A stretch of 64,000 nt of DNA from Neodiprion pinetum (GCF_021155775.2 NC_060234.1:930001-994000); one strand, 5' to 3'. Positions 1 through 10,701 are shown, counted from the first letter of the stretch. A program made the numbers and translations. Notes: generated from the sequence alone by a model not told the origin.

Positions 1-168
1 CTAAATTTTTACACACCTATAATAGTACCTGTAATATACAGACAAATACACACACACAGACAGATAACCTGCAGTATATGATATAATTCCGTACACGCTG
101 AGCTTTGTTGCACCAGGGTTTCTAGCATCGTGCCAGACTGGGCGATGGTGGTGGAGGGGATCCGCGTT

Positions 169-175
169 CAGGTAG
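169..175 (+). promoter_or_regulatory. CAGGTAG heptamer (Zelda/TAGteam-type)
   Basis: An exact CAGGTAG lies about 1.1 kb upstream of the en start codon. In Drosophila this heptamer is the optimal site for the pioneer factor Zelda, which opens early zygotic enhancers. A single 7-mer is expected by chance many times in 64 kb (others are at 42278-42284 and, reversed, 57646-57652), so only its position makes it worth noting. Confidence 0.25.
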
Positions 176-883
176 GTATACACGATATAAGAGAAGGTGG
201 GGAGGGGGGGGGGGGTAGAGGGGTAACGTGTCGACTGGATAAAATTTATTTGTTTGCCGCGAGGCGGCGAGGGGAGTGGATGGCGAGTGGGATCAACCGG
301 CGACAAAGAATGGAGTAAAAAGTATCCACCATGCGTAGATGGTGGGGGTAAAAAAGGGGCGTGGATTGTTAGGGGAGGGGCAGGACTCGACTAGCCTCGA
401 CGAATCGAGTCAAGTGTAAAACGTCGAGGAGGAACTATCGACCAGCTGCAGCTGGCAAGAAGCTTCAAACAACGGCGTGGGTTCAACATTTCCCGAAGGT
501 GTATGAAAATCGAGAAAGGTGTAGTCGCGAATCTCGAAAGGTGGACGGTTGTGGATTATTTTTTTTTTTTTTAATTTTTTTTTGTTTTATATAGAAAAAT
601 CTTCAACCCCACACTGTCTAAAAATAAAAGCTCGCAATAATCTCAGAAATTCGTGCCGCTCGCAACGTTTCTCGTACGATACGACGCGTTGCCGGCATTT
701 CTGGAGGGGGAAGAAGCTACGCCACTGCGCAAACATTGATGGGGATTGGAGGGCTCGCTGCCCCCGATATGAAACTTAGGTCCAAGGGGGCGGGACTAGC
801 GCAGGAACGTTAATAGAGATACAATCGAGGGTGTCTAGCTCGGTGCACCGACTCGGTCGGACGATGCGGAGGAGGATGGCGAA

Positions 884-938
884 GGGGGATGGGGGTGGGG
901 GGTAGAGGAGGAGGGGTGGGAGGGGGTGGGGGGCGGGG
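884..938 (+). promoter_or_regulatory. G-rich quadruplex-prone tract upstream of en
   Basis: About 55 bases made mostly of G runs of 3 to 6 separated by short A/T/C spacers, ending 322 bases before the en ATG. It meets the usual G-quadruplex rule (four or more runs of at least 3 G with short loops) on the plus strand. The same composition would offer Sp1/KLF-type (Spps) sites, and an ATGGC PHO-type core sits just upstream. Drosophila en promoter-proximal Polycomb response elements combine PHO, GAGA and KLF/Spps sites, so a PRE-like role is possible but unproven. Confidence 0.45.
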
Positions 939-1141
939 ATCGCGGCGCGTAGTTTAGACATCACCGACGGAAGGATAGACAGGCAGTCAGACCCGTCACG
1001 GCACTCGGTCAAGTACCCAGAAAACGCTTAACAGTTAAACGAACGGCGGCGCTGCCGCTGGTACTGCTGCTATTCCAACTGAGTTGTAACACTGAGGAGA
1101 TCCGATTATCGGTGAATATTGCGTAACGAAATATAAAGGAA

Positions 1142-1150
1142 ATGGAGTGA
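1142..1150 (+). other. minimal upstream ORF (ATG GAG TGA)
   Basis: A three-codon ATG-GAG-TGA reading frame lies 111 bases before the en start codon. If it is in the mature 5' UTR it would encode Met-Glu and could reduce or gate initiation at the main ATG. Whether it is transcribed depends on the unknown start site. Confidence 0.3.
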
Positions 1151-1260
1151 AAGTGCCGGGTACCGTGTCAAATTTTCGATCATCGTTAACCCACCAGCGC
1201 CCCACCATAGTAGGGTAAGGTACTCACTGTACCGTAACAACAACAACAACAACAAGAACC

Positions 1261-1849
1261 ATGAGCGTCGCAATGGCAATATCGATGGACTCCGGATACG
1301 GAATGCGGCTTTACGGGGTGCCGGAGAACCGGGGTCAGGATGGACACCGGCAGCTTCAGGGTGAAAACCGGGATCAGCGTCGCCAGCAGATGACCGATCA
1401 ACCTCCGCTCAGGTTCAGCGTCCTCAACATTCTTCAGCCCGACTTTGGAAGACAGGCGATCCTCAGCACTACGCGGCCACTTCCGGTACCAAGGGACCTC
1501 AGCCTGACCTCGTCGGTGACGCGGCTGTCTTCGCACTCTCCGACATCGCCGAGTTACGCCGGCATCCACGTCTCCAGGGACCGGGACCGGGACCGGGACC
1601 GGGACGGCGTTTCTTCGGGTGGTCTCAGCAGGAGCGGAAGCCTCGAAAGCCTCGCGAGCAGCCGCAGCTCGATGACCGGATCATCGGCGACCGGAACGCC
1701 GTCTTTGTCTTCGGTTGGTGCGGAATCTGTGAACGGTGAGAGCGGAACTTCCGGTGGAACCACAGCCGCCTCCCAGAATTCGGGGGCCTCTCAGAGTCTC
1801 TGGCCTGCCTGGGTTTACTGCACGAGATACTCCGACCGGCCTTCTTCCG
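1261..1849 (+). CDS. en: engrailed homeodomain repressor, coding exon 1 (residues 1-196 plus one base)
   Basis: First coding exon of a 313-residue Engrailed protein, joined to 3243..3595. The ATG has A at -3 (AACC ATG). Residues 50-58 (LRFSVLNIL) are the EH1 motif, the Groucho corepressor-binding repression motif; the following QPDFGR also matches family style. Residues 106-115 are five Arg-Asp pairs coded by a perfect 6-bp tandem repeat, and 118-175 are Ser/Gly/Thr-rich. Residues 180-197 (LWPAWVYCTRYSDRPSSG) are a near-perfect EH2, the hydrophobic segment that contacts Exd/Pbx. The reading frame hits TAG right after SDRPSSG. The exon is therefore ended in phase 1 at TCC-G|GTTAGT, so the Gly-197 codon is completed by exon 2. 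At 313 aa the protein is shorter than fly En, which carries long low-complexity stretches in its N-terminal part. Engrailed acts in the nucleus as a segment-polarity and posterior-compartment selector. Confidence 0.95.
1577..1603 (+). repeat. coding 6-bp tandem repeat with canonical G-quadruplex pattern
   Basis: GGGACC repeats give five GGG runs with constant 3-base loops (1577-79, 1583-85, 1589-91, 1595-97, 1601-03). In frame they code the Arg-Asp run of Engrailed, so the pattern would also be present in the mRNA. The repeat lies in the linker between EH1 and EH2, where length change should be tolerated. Confidence 0.8.
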
Positions 1850-3138
1850 GTTAGTATTATTATACCTACATACGCGTGTGATTAAAGGGGAGATTCTTCA
1901 TTTCTTATTTTTAGATACCTATGTCTGGATATATGTATACACGAAACCACGGACGGCGGCGCGTTTTTTCCTCTAAAAACACTCGCGTTTAATCCCCGTT
2001 TTTGATTCGAAAGTTTACATCTACCTACCTACAACGACTAATCATCCGTTTCCGCGACCGGATGTACACATCCATTGTATACGTTTACCATGCACCGTCG
2101 TCGTTGTCGAGTCTGATAGCCGGGGTGTCTAATTTTTTCGGCGGCCAAGGAATCACGACATTTGAGAATTTTTTCGTTAACTCTTCAACGATACGCAACC
2201 ACGTTACAAAATTTTTAAATGTCACTTTCCAAATATTTAGAGATACGTAACAATCCGTTCCTTTACATCGATCTATCTGTACAAGGGATTGAAAGTTGAA
2301 AAAAAAGTGTAAACGGGCATCAACATTCCGTATAATGCTGAAATCCGAGTTACTAATTAACCCAAAAATAAAATTTTCACGTTCATCGGTCAAATTTCAT
2401 GACATTTAAAAATTTTAAGGATTTTTTTTTAAGTCGTTACAGACACTCTGGTAGTATCCATATAAAAATACGGAAATGTGGATCAGACTCTACCGTTGGG
2501 GGAGGATTATCACTTATTGTTGTATACACATGAATGATATTGCCGACTGTTGGGAATTCGCGTCAGCTCGTTCAAGGGGGTTGTGAATAATTTATAGCGA
2601 TTTAAAAATCACCCCTGCAACTCGAGGGGCGGCCCCGCTTTGCCTCCTCGTAAGTGCCTACCTACGTATATACCTACACGGTACTAACACGTACACAGCC
2701 AGCCAGCGGTTAACAGGAAACTGGATAAAGACTACAATCCAACGATGCGGTCGTTTAATATTTCACCTCCTCCTCGTGTCGCGCGGTGGCTTGTAAAACG
2801 CAGATACACACGTCCGGATATTTGTGAAAATTAACAACCACTGTACAACTGCAATAGGATCAGAGACGAAAAAAGGAGAATAAACTCGTATCGGTCGGTT
2901 TAATTAACTCTCATTAAAATCCAACGGCTATTATATGCACGTAGACTGCATCCGTGCCATACCACACCATACCATTCCATTGGAATAATAACAGAAATAC
3001 TGTGATATAACTGCCCCCGAGGAATGCCGAAGGAAGGAATCTCTCGCGTGTCACAAGGCAATTCTTGTACTTTTGTACCGCTAAGGCATAAAGCTTACCG
3101 GTGGCCAACTGTAAGCCTAGCTGCTTCTTCTTCTTCTT

Positions 3139-3169
<31 letters not shown>

Positions 3170-3242
3170 TTCCTCTTCTTCTTATTCCTCTTCTTCGTGG
3201 AAGGGCGCAAAACCATCGAGACGCTTCGCTTTTTGTTTCCAG
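1850..3242 (+). other. en: engrailed intron (1393 bp)
   Basis: The intron starts with GTTAGT (1850) and ends TTTTGTTTCCAG (AG at 3241-3242). It interrupts the protein between EH2 and EH3, which is the conserved intron position of en/inv genes. I looked for an Arg-Ser microexon of the form AG|GNCGNA|GT or AG|GNAGRA|GT and found none. This agrees with this gene being engrailed rather than invected. Apart from the TTC tract near its 3' end it holds only short simple sequences. Confidence 0.9.
3124..3196 (+). repeat. (TTC)n microsatellite near the en 3' splice site
   Basis: About 70 bases of TTC triplets with a few CTTATTCC interruptions. The tract is almost purely pyrimidine on the sense strand and lies 47 bases before exon 2. 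It extends the polypyrimidine region and could also adopt a triplex-type structure. Poly-Phe, poly-Ser and poly-Lys reading frames here are artefacts of this repeat. Confidence 0.9.
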
Positions 3243-3595
3243 GTCCGCGAACGAGGCGAGTTAAGCGATCGAGTACCGGAGACAAGAACGCGTCTCCGGA
3301 AGAAAAGAGGCCGAGGACGGCGTTCAGCGCCGAGCAGTTGGCGAGGCTGAAGCAGGAGTTCAGCGAGAATCGATACCTGACCGAAAGACGGAGGCAGCAG
3401 TTGTCGAGAGACCTTGGACTCAACGAGGCGCAGATAAAAATTTGGTTCCAGAACAAACGGGCCAAGATCAAGAAGTCGACGGGGCAAAAGAACCCCTTGG
3501 CTCTTCAGCTGATGGCTCAGGGTCTCTACAACCATTCGACGGTCCCGGTTGACGAGGACGGCGAAGAATTGATCCCGGATGAAAAAAAGTCATGA
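3243..3595 (+). CDS. en: engrailed, coding exon 2 (EH3, homeodomain, C-terminal tail)
   Basis: Second and last coding exon; the joined CDS is 942 nt including TGA at 3593-3595. It opens with PRTRRVKRS (EH3-type basic linker). The 60-residue homeodomain is residues 217-276 (3302-3481), with F8, W48, Q50 and N51 in place and helix 3 reading QIKIWFQNKRAKIKK, so DNA recognition should be TAATTA-like. It is followed by the family tail NPLALQLMAQGLYNHSTVP. Two things differ from common En sequences. Position 18 of the homeodomain is Gln rather than Arg. The extreme C terminus reads VDEDGEELIPDEKKS and lacks the LT(K/R)EEEE motif present in the neighbouring paralogue and in fly En and Inv. Identity as engrailed rather than invected rests on the missing Arg-Ser microexon; family membership is certain. 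Confidence 0.96.
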
Positions 3596-4399
3596 AGACC
3601 TTACAACCACGATCGAATGTGGAGAGCAGCGTTAATTTCCATTTCGGGAAATCACGATGATGATAAGAATAATCGCGATCTTTGGACGAGATACGAAGCG
3701 ACCCTCTGTGATTCGGTCTTTTCGCTACCTAAGGATGATCGATTTGCCGTTCAAAAGACTCTGCCGATTGAAAGCCGTCGCTAAATTCTTTGCACGAAGA
3801 TATTTTCGATGCAGATGAACTAGAATTTGAGCAAGCGGCACTTAGGTTTGCCCTTGGAGGTCGGATATCAGTTTTGAAAGAATGATTTTTTTTCAACTTA
3901 CGATACAAAGAAGAATAGGGAAAGATAATTTAATATACGTATATAGATGAATCGGCGAGATAAGGATTAAAAAAACATTTTGCAATATATATTGGAATGT
4001 ATATAAATAGCAATATTTTTTTTTTTTATACAAATCCTAAAGTTTCTTAAAGAAGAAGAATAGAAGAAAAAAAATACGATATTAATTTTCTTTATATTAA
4101 AAATTTTATCCCACATTACTGTTTTGATTAGGAAAAAAAGAGAAATACCGGAGATTAACGTGTAGATATAACATATTGTATATATACGATACGAATTGCG
4201 TATATTTGATAGACTGAAAAACTGTAAATCGAATTTTGTTTTGTTATCTATAATAGAATACCTATTTAACGTGTATAGGGTGATAATTTTGAGGTGCAGA
4301 AGGAACGAACGTATGATGGATAAAAAAACGAGAGAGAGAGAGAGAGAGAGGGATTTGAGCACCGTTCGACAGACTTGATAATTTAAATTGATAAAAATA

Positions 4400-4426
4400 T
4401 TATATTATTATCACTATTATTATTGC

Positions 4427-4460
<34 letters not shown>
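4400..4460 (+). repeat. (ATT)n microsatellite in the en 3' UTR
   Basis: About 60 bases of ATT triplets with small interruptions. It would make an AU-rich, unstructured segment in the mRNA. Confidence 0.9.
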
Positions 4461-4461
<1 letters not shown>

Positions 4462-4563
4462 TACATGCGTAATGTACAATGTACATATATACTGATAAGG
4501 CGTATTTATTTGCCCTGTATAAAGAAAGGAGGAAGTGAAAAAAAAGCAAAAAGATTAAGGAAA

Positions 4564-4569
4564 AATAAA
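4564..4569 (+). terminator. en: candidate polyadenylation signal of en
   Basis: Canonical AATAAA, the first one found downstream of the en stop codon (969 bases after it). Confidence 0.45.
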
Positions 4570-5582
4570 TTTAGCCGAAAAGTTTGAGGGAGGGGGGGAA
4601 AAAATAACTTTGTAAATATGCCGTATATTTAAAGGTATACATGTCCACTCGTGTACCGATAAATGACAAGTTATACGAGTGTGGTTTGTGTACTTATAAG
4701 AGGATTAAGTAATTACATATTACGTATGTCACGAGACGTATTATATTATGCCAACGTTCAATTCGCGATTATACGTTACATGTGTGTACGGGAATAGGTA
4801 TAGGTATACCACTCGCGTCTACACGCGTGCATGCGTTTTATACACACTTGGGTCTAATGTCGAAAGTTTATAGCACTCGTCGCGCGAAACGAACGCAAGG
4901 AAATTATATCCACACGGTCAACGTAAGCCCTCTATTTGTGCATGTGTACGTTGCATATTGTTACAATAATATTAGTTTATATATACATATATATATATAT
5001 ATATACGTATATATATTTATATTTAATATTTGAAACGATCTCAATTGTAAATACAGACATTATATCGTACGCAACGTCGTTTGTACTTCGTATATATACT
5101 CGTTTAGGTATTACATACTACATACATGTAGTACGTATATCACCACCGTTTTGTTATTTCGTCGAGTTGTAATTACATCGTGAAACTTTTAGCATACGTG
5201 TATATATATATATATATATAGATGTACCTGTATAGGATACGTGATGAATAACGATCATTAAACGATATACTGCATACTGTTACATTAATTTGAAAAATTT
5301 CTCTATTCACCGCCGCCCTAATCACCTCCGTCATCACCATCACCATCATCATCATCATTATCGTGTAATCATCATCACCATTACCGTTATCAGAACCGAA
5401 TGCCCATTCCGCGATATTAGGGAATAACGAAGATCACAAACGTTCAACGCTCTTAAAATATGCACAAGTTGATTATCGTATGCGGCTGTAACAACGAATT
5501 TACCATTAAGAGAAAATACCTAGATAAGAACATCTTTTTTTTCTCACGAATCTGTGAAAGTTAGATCCCAGAATGGTACACT

Positions 5583-5600
5583 GGGGTACGTTCGTACCCC
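5583..5600. repeat. perfect short palindrome GGGGTACG-TT-CGTACCCC
   Basis: Two 8-base arms flank a 2-base loop inside otherwise AT-rich DNA. The local base composition is unlike its surroundings, which suggests it could be a terminus of a degraded transposable element. A second small hairpin (CTTTTTCGTAG with CTACGAAAAG) follows at 5780-5813. Confidence 0.5.
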
Positions 5601-8600
5601 GCGGTGATTTTAAATCTTAATCTTTTGAAAAAAAATAAATAAATAAAGAATCTACTATATTTTGTAACAAGTCCAGTACTTTCACTGTTGATTACGATAA
5701 AATCAAATTTTTACACGATTTCAACTGTAACCTTGAATAACTTTTGAAAGAATTTAGTTATCAAAAAATTATAGGAGACCTTTTTCGTAGAGCATTAAAT
5801 TCCCTACGAAAAGATTTATCGGACATTTATGTATGAACGTTTCCTCGTTACTGATTGTGAGCTACAATATTTCGAAATAACTAAAATTATTTTCCAATGT
5901 TAATTGAATGGAAAATGTAAAATTAGGTTCAGGAACCACTAAATACTAATATTACAGGTTCGAATTGAAGCGAGCGTCTTATTTCCTCTTCCAACAAATA
6001 TCGAACGTGTGATTTAGAAAAAAAAAATATTCCGTTTTTTTGGACCAATCCAGTACACGTATAGTTAAATGGTAAAAAAAAAAATGCGTGTACCATCATT
6101 CTAGGGTTAATATTTCCGCGTTTTCGGCTGACAGTGAGCACGGGATTTGAATCCAACTTATACACACATAACCCGAATAGCAAAGCTCCCCGCTCTTGAC
6201 AGAGTCATAAACAAGTTGGGTAGGCACACAAGCGTATACAATACATTAATTTGAGGCCGGTTTGGCTAACGGCGAGGAGACATCACTGCAGTAGCTCTGG
6301 TATCTCCCGAGGGAATTATTCACTGAGCCACTACTGCTCATCCAGGGACAAAACCCCTAATGGTTACGCAAAATAGGCATACCGCTGACCCAAACCGCAG
6401 AGGCGGCCGTAATTCCGGCCCCCGTCCCGGGTTTTCAACTCGTTATCAACCCCAAAATTACGCTTTACTTCCAGCTGCTCGTTCTCCGCGTTGACTTCCT
6501 TTCGGCGTCGTGCATGCGCCAGTTTCCACGTCGTTTAGTAAGCTTATTTATTATACCTCGGTGAAAATGATACGTATCGATTTTTTTTTCCTCATCTTAT
6601 TTTCATTACTTTATCACAGGTGCACCGTTAGAAATTATTTTTGACTAAACGCAACGTCCCGGCAGGTCTATTTGACACTTGTCTTATTTTTTACATTTCT
6701 GTTACAGTGAATATGTCAGAAATTTTTTCACTTTTTCACAATTAATTTGTCATATCAACATATACTTTGTAGTTTCGATTTTCTTTTATTTGTTTTTATT
6801 AGTTAATAATAAATGAAAAAAATGGTTTAATCGATCCAAAAATTTTAGTGCACCAGCTGGGACATTTTATATTACGTTTAAGCTTTTGAAAAAAAAAAAA
6901 AATTTTTTTCCAACCAGTTTACCAGAATTTTTCAGCCGAAAATAGCACGGCTACGAGGAGCCTGCGGACGTCAATTCGTTAAACGCGTGCTCACGGCAAT
7001 TAGCATCGCGTCTTCGCGGCGCTGAGGGTAAAACTGAGCTTTCGAGCCACTCCCACAAGGAGGATGCTTTGTCGTTTGAGGAAACGAGTGTTTAGGAGGC
7101 TCTCGAAGAGGGCGGGTTTAAGCCGTTTGTTTACCACGAGCGTAATCGTCGCCGCGTACGAGTTTTTCCTAGTAATTGGCAGCTGCGGGTAAAACGCTAA
7201 TAGTGAAAGATTAGTGGTTCTCCTCCACGCTCGCTGACTGCATACGGAAATAAATGTGTGTGTGCGTATGTATCGCGGCAGAGCGTCGTCGTCGCGTTGC
7301 CAATTTGTCGAAAGGTGTAGATAAATAAACGGAGTAAAAAATAACGTTGAAAAGTTGATAATGAGAATAAATTTTGCAGAAATACTATTCATTATAATAC
7401 GGATTAAAACTACTTGGAGCAACTCTAATGAATCGAACATTATACTGTACCAATCCTACGGCGATAAACGAACATGAGAAATCGCTTAAAACGCCATTCG
7501 CTGCATGTGCTGCACGCTACCAGAAATTGTAAAGAAGACTCGATGCTGTGTATGGTTTGAAATCCGTTTGTGAAACGTTGATCTGGTAAGAGGTAAATAA
7601 ATTCCAATGAAAGAGAAAATAATTACGAAAATATTTTTGAACAGGGAGGAAAAAAAAAAAAAACGATTGCTTGCCAAACTTGAAAAATTCGCGAACGCGG
7701 ATCAAATGAATGGTAAATGAAATATCGTTAAAAAAAAAGTTTGGAGAATGGTTTATTTTACCGTGTCGTCTTTTCCCCTTTTCTTGGCAAATAATTAGGG
7801 TAACGAGTTCCGAGGAAGCGATGGTCGAGGGCAAAGGCGCACGAGGCAATTACACGGAGCTTTTGACCGGGGAACGAAGGAAGGAAGCAGCTATCCCTTG
7901 GATCCGTGCGGTGATCTATGGAGTGACATATGTGCCGTTTGGCGCTCTCGCGACGTATTTACAGGGAGCTAAGTGGTCCCGGTCTTTTGCCGCCTCCTCT
8001 TCCCGACTCTCTCCACTTCATTTCACTTTTCTCTCTCTTTCTCTCTCTGCGATTCCTAAAACTCAAAGCGATAAATCTGCAACTCCATCGTTTCTGCGAC
8101 GTTTGTTACGCTCGCATCGCGTCCCGTCCTCCTCTTCCACCTCCTGCAGTATGTATAACCGACTCTGTTAATTTGACTGAAACCAAGCGGAATTCGTCAA
8201 AAGCACAAACGAGCATCTCGCGGTCGATTCACTCGGCTGCAGTTTCATCTCTCCGAATTCATTCCACGTCTCTCGCATCTCTTGCCAACGTTCAATTTTG
8301 TCGAGAAGATTTAGGCGTGGTCACGGCTGAATTCAATGATCGTTCTCGAACAAGTACCAAAAATTTACGAATCATCCCGAACATACGTCTAGATCGACGG
8401 ATTTATTTGACTATGGATTTCGGACAAAGCGGAGGATTTTTGATCTCAAAATTGTAGGACTTTTTCAGAGATATGACGACGACTCCGTAATGGTTCTCTT
8501 GAATGTGACAAGGAAGGTGGGATACCTTCTTTGTGAGTCTCGTTGGCGCCCTAAATCGTCAAATCCTTGGCGGATGCACTTAAGGTGGAGGGTACACCGA

Positions 8601-8740
8601 CATGCGAGTTGAATTTCTGGTTACGTACGTACCTCGGTATCGTGTGTATAGTAGGTACGGTTTGAGGTATCTATAGGGTACCTCCGCGTAGGATGCGCGC
8701 GGTTACGTCGCGGACCACCCAACGCGATCGCGCGAGGCTT

Positions 8741-8845
8741 TGAGGATGAGGATGAGGATGAGGAGGAGGAGGATGAGGAGGAGGAGGAGGAGGAGGAGGA
8801 GGAGGAGGAGGAGGAGGAGGAGGAGGAGGAGGAGGAGGAGGAGAT
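8741..8845 (+). repeat. (GGA/GAT)n tract, about 100 bp
   Basis: A run of GGA triplets with GAT variants at the start. The GGA part is a pure purine stretch of roughly 70 bases. Long Arg, Pro, Leu and Ser open frames across it are repeat artefacts on all frames and should not be annotated as genes. Confidence 0.95.
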
Positions 8846-10350
8846 GGGAAAAAGAACGAGAACCAGAGAGGGAGGAGGGAGAGAAAAAGAGAGAGTGCGG
8901 CTCGGGGAGCAAAGCGCAAGAGGAATGCCTGTCGGCTCATTAATGCCCTCGCGGTATGCACGCGCCAAGAACGAATGACCGATCGCCGATCGACGCTCGT
9001 TCCGAGATATCTATACATGTCGAGGGGTTATGGCCACTCCACACCTTCCACCTTGGACGACCACCTATACGGCAACGGGAAAGCGTAAGAGCCACCGGTC
9101 GATCATTGAAGTCCGACAAGTGAATCGGCCGACTTGAAGTAATTGTTGAATTATACGAGATACGAAAAAGACATGGACAACAAAAAACAAGCCATTTTTC
9201 ACAAAGACATCATACTTCTTTCCCAGAGTCTTTTACGGTCACTTTACACCCTGCATCCTCTCCTTATCTTCATCGAGTCAGCAGGCGCATCTCTGAACTG
9301 CAACTAGCGAGTCTCCTACATTCTCTAAACTCGTCACTTCCATTCTAGCTTTCACACGAGTCACTTATAATTGACTCCTTTACACTGACCACTGTTGTAA
9401 TCCAATTACTTGATGATTAATAATAAACCAGTTAAGGGGGGGTACAGCTTGGATGCTGTAGCTGTAACCCCTTAAAACCGATCCCTTTCCTGCGTTGGAA
9501 GTAGTGGTGCGTAAGTGCACAATCGACGTGTACGAACCATAAAATATCCAAATAAGACCTCGTCTGAGCGTGGAGTAGGTTCCAACGATCCAACCCGTAA
9601 TAAAGTTTCCGAACTGTAATCGTAAAATACTTACACCTTATAGTTATTTCACTAAAAAATCTGTTCGTGATACTCGTATCGGCTGACGGATTCCGTCAAG
9701 TGCAGCTTCAAGTTTTCCTCAAATTTCAACATCACCTACCAACCGAATGGAACTGGATCTATAGTTTCAAAGTCGAATATCTGATCTAATTTCGTTCGGT
9801 TTAATGATCCTAGTTGTCCGTGCACTTCTCGCATATCCATCGTTTGACCCGTTGCGCACATATAGATGTAGGTGCTAAACATTCGTCGACGATGAGACGA
9901 CGCGATGCGATGCGATGCGGCGCTGGGTTTGAGGGGTTCGGAACGTTCGGTGGATTGGGGTGTCGGATGACAGAAGGAAAATTCTTCCGAGTTTTATTGC
10001 TCCGCATAGCCGATTCGCCACGCGCTTTTGTACACGCGCTTCTGACTCGTGAGAGGTTGTATAATTCGGGCGATGGGTCGGTCGGTCGGTCGCTTGGTTC
10101 GCGTTCCTTGGTGCGGAGGCCGAGCGCAGTTGAAAAATCCCAAGTTGATTAAATTTTTGATCAAATTACTTCTACTTAAATAAGCATCCCTCGGTGATCC
10201 CCCGACAAGGACGATACGGAGAGGGAAGAAGAAGGAGAAGAAGGAGGACGAAAATTTTTCACATGCAGCTTCGGCTCTCCGTTTTTTTTTTTCTTTACTT
10301 TTCACTGCAAGTCAATATCGCGACTCCCTCGTGTGCGGCCTGGCTTTAAG

Positions 10351-10701
10351 CGATCATCCTAGTTTAACGGGTCGAGAAGTAACTGATTTTCGCAATTTTT
10401 TATTTTTCCTTGGTTAAAATACGCTAATCAGTCTGAATTTTTTTGTATCAAATCGAAGCACTAACGAAGAACAGATAATAAATTTTTAAACGTGTATTTT
10501 TAATTTTTACATTTTTATCAACGGTTTTCTCGAAGCGTCGTTTTTCAAAAATGTGGACACTCTCAAAGGAAGAGTTTCCAAGCTACATTTCTCAAATTTG
10601 GACAAAAAAAAATAAAAATCAGATTGATTAGCGTATTGTAACCTGTGAGAAAAAAAATCGCAAAAATCAGCTATTTTTCGACCTGTTACAATAGGATCAT
10701 C
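10351..10701. mobile_element. long terminal inverted-repeat element (foldback/MITE-like), about 350 bp
   Basis: Left arm 10351-10445 and right arm 10610-10701 are imperfect reverse complements along roughly 90 bases. Successive matching blocks include GATCATCC/GATGATCC, GGTCGA, CTGATTTT, and ATACGCTAATCA with TCTGA. The central spacer is about 165 bases and has no coding capacity. A nonautonomous DNA transposon or foldback element is the simplest reading. No target-site duplication was clear to me, and its superfamily is not assigned. Confidence 0.65.

Larger units (their letters stand above)
1..1260 (+). promoter_or_regulatory. en: engrailed upstream region and 5' UTR
   Basis: This stretch lies directly upstream of the engrailed start codon and holds no credible coding exon. 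It contains two very G-rich stretches (about 194-222 and 884-938), a PHO-like core (ATGGC, about 876) beside the second one, a CAGGTAG heptamer at 169-175, and a run of CAA triplets just before the ATG (about 1229-1256). The transcription start could not be fixed: I see no TATA box and no convincing initiator plus DPE pair. Insect en promoters are usually TATA-less, so that is not surprising. The boundary between promoter and 5' UTR is unknown; the CAA-rich leader is very likely transcribed. Confidence 0.6.
3596..4590 (+). other. en: engrailed 3' UTR (end inferred)
   Basis: AT-rich sequence after the stop codon. The first AATAAA I find is at 4564-4569, followed by a G-rich and then T-rich stretch, which fits an end near 4590. 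It includes a (GA)n run at 4330-4350 and a long ATT run at about 4400-4460. Two Pumilio-type octamers lie at or just past the predicted end: TGTACATA at 4480-4487 and TGTAAATA at 4611-4618. The end is an inference from one hexamer. Confidence 0.5.
4600..10350. other. noncoding DNA downstream of en
   Basis: No credible exon is seen; open frames are short and mostly cover low-complexity runs. It holds AT repeats (4980-5020, 5201-5220), a CAT/ATC microsatellite (5329-5391), a GC-rich hairpin (5583-5600), an imperfect inverted repeat around 6641-6880, and a long GGA/GAT tract (8741-8845). Otherwise the sequence is unremarkable. Confidence 0.6.

Noticed and set aside
2640..2656. CTCGTAAGTG as the donor of an Arg-Ser microexon in the en intron
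   Set aside because: No AG lies six bases before the GT and the upstream bases do not code Gly-Arg-Ser in phase.
2914..3535. Frames on both strands across the TTC tract and the en homeodomain exon
   Set aside because: They run through a microsatellite and the antisense of the homeodomain exon; the splice junction at 3243 defines the true exon.
6641..6880. Possible TIR pair GTCCCGGCAGGT / ACCAGCTGGGAC
   Set aside because: Only about 12 bases match well and the arms do not continue convincingly; left unannotated apart from a mention.
8621..9018. Poly-Ser, poly-Pro, poly-Leu and poly-Arg frames
   Set aside because: All are translations of the GGA/GAT microsatellite.
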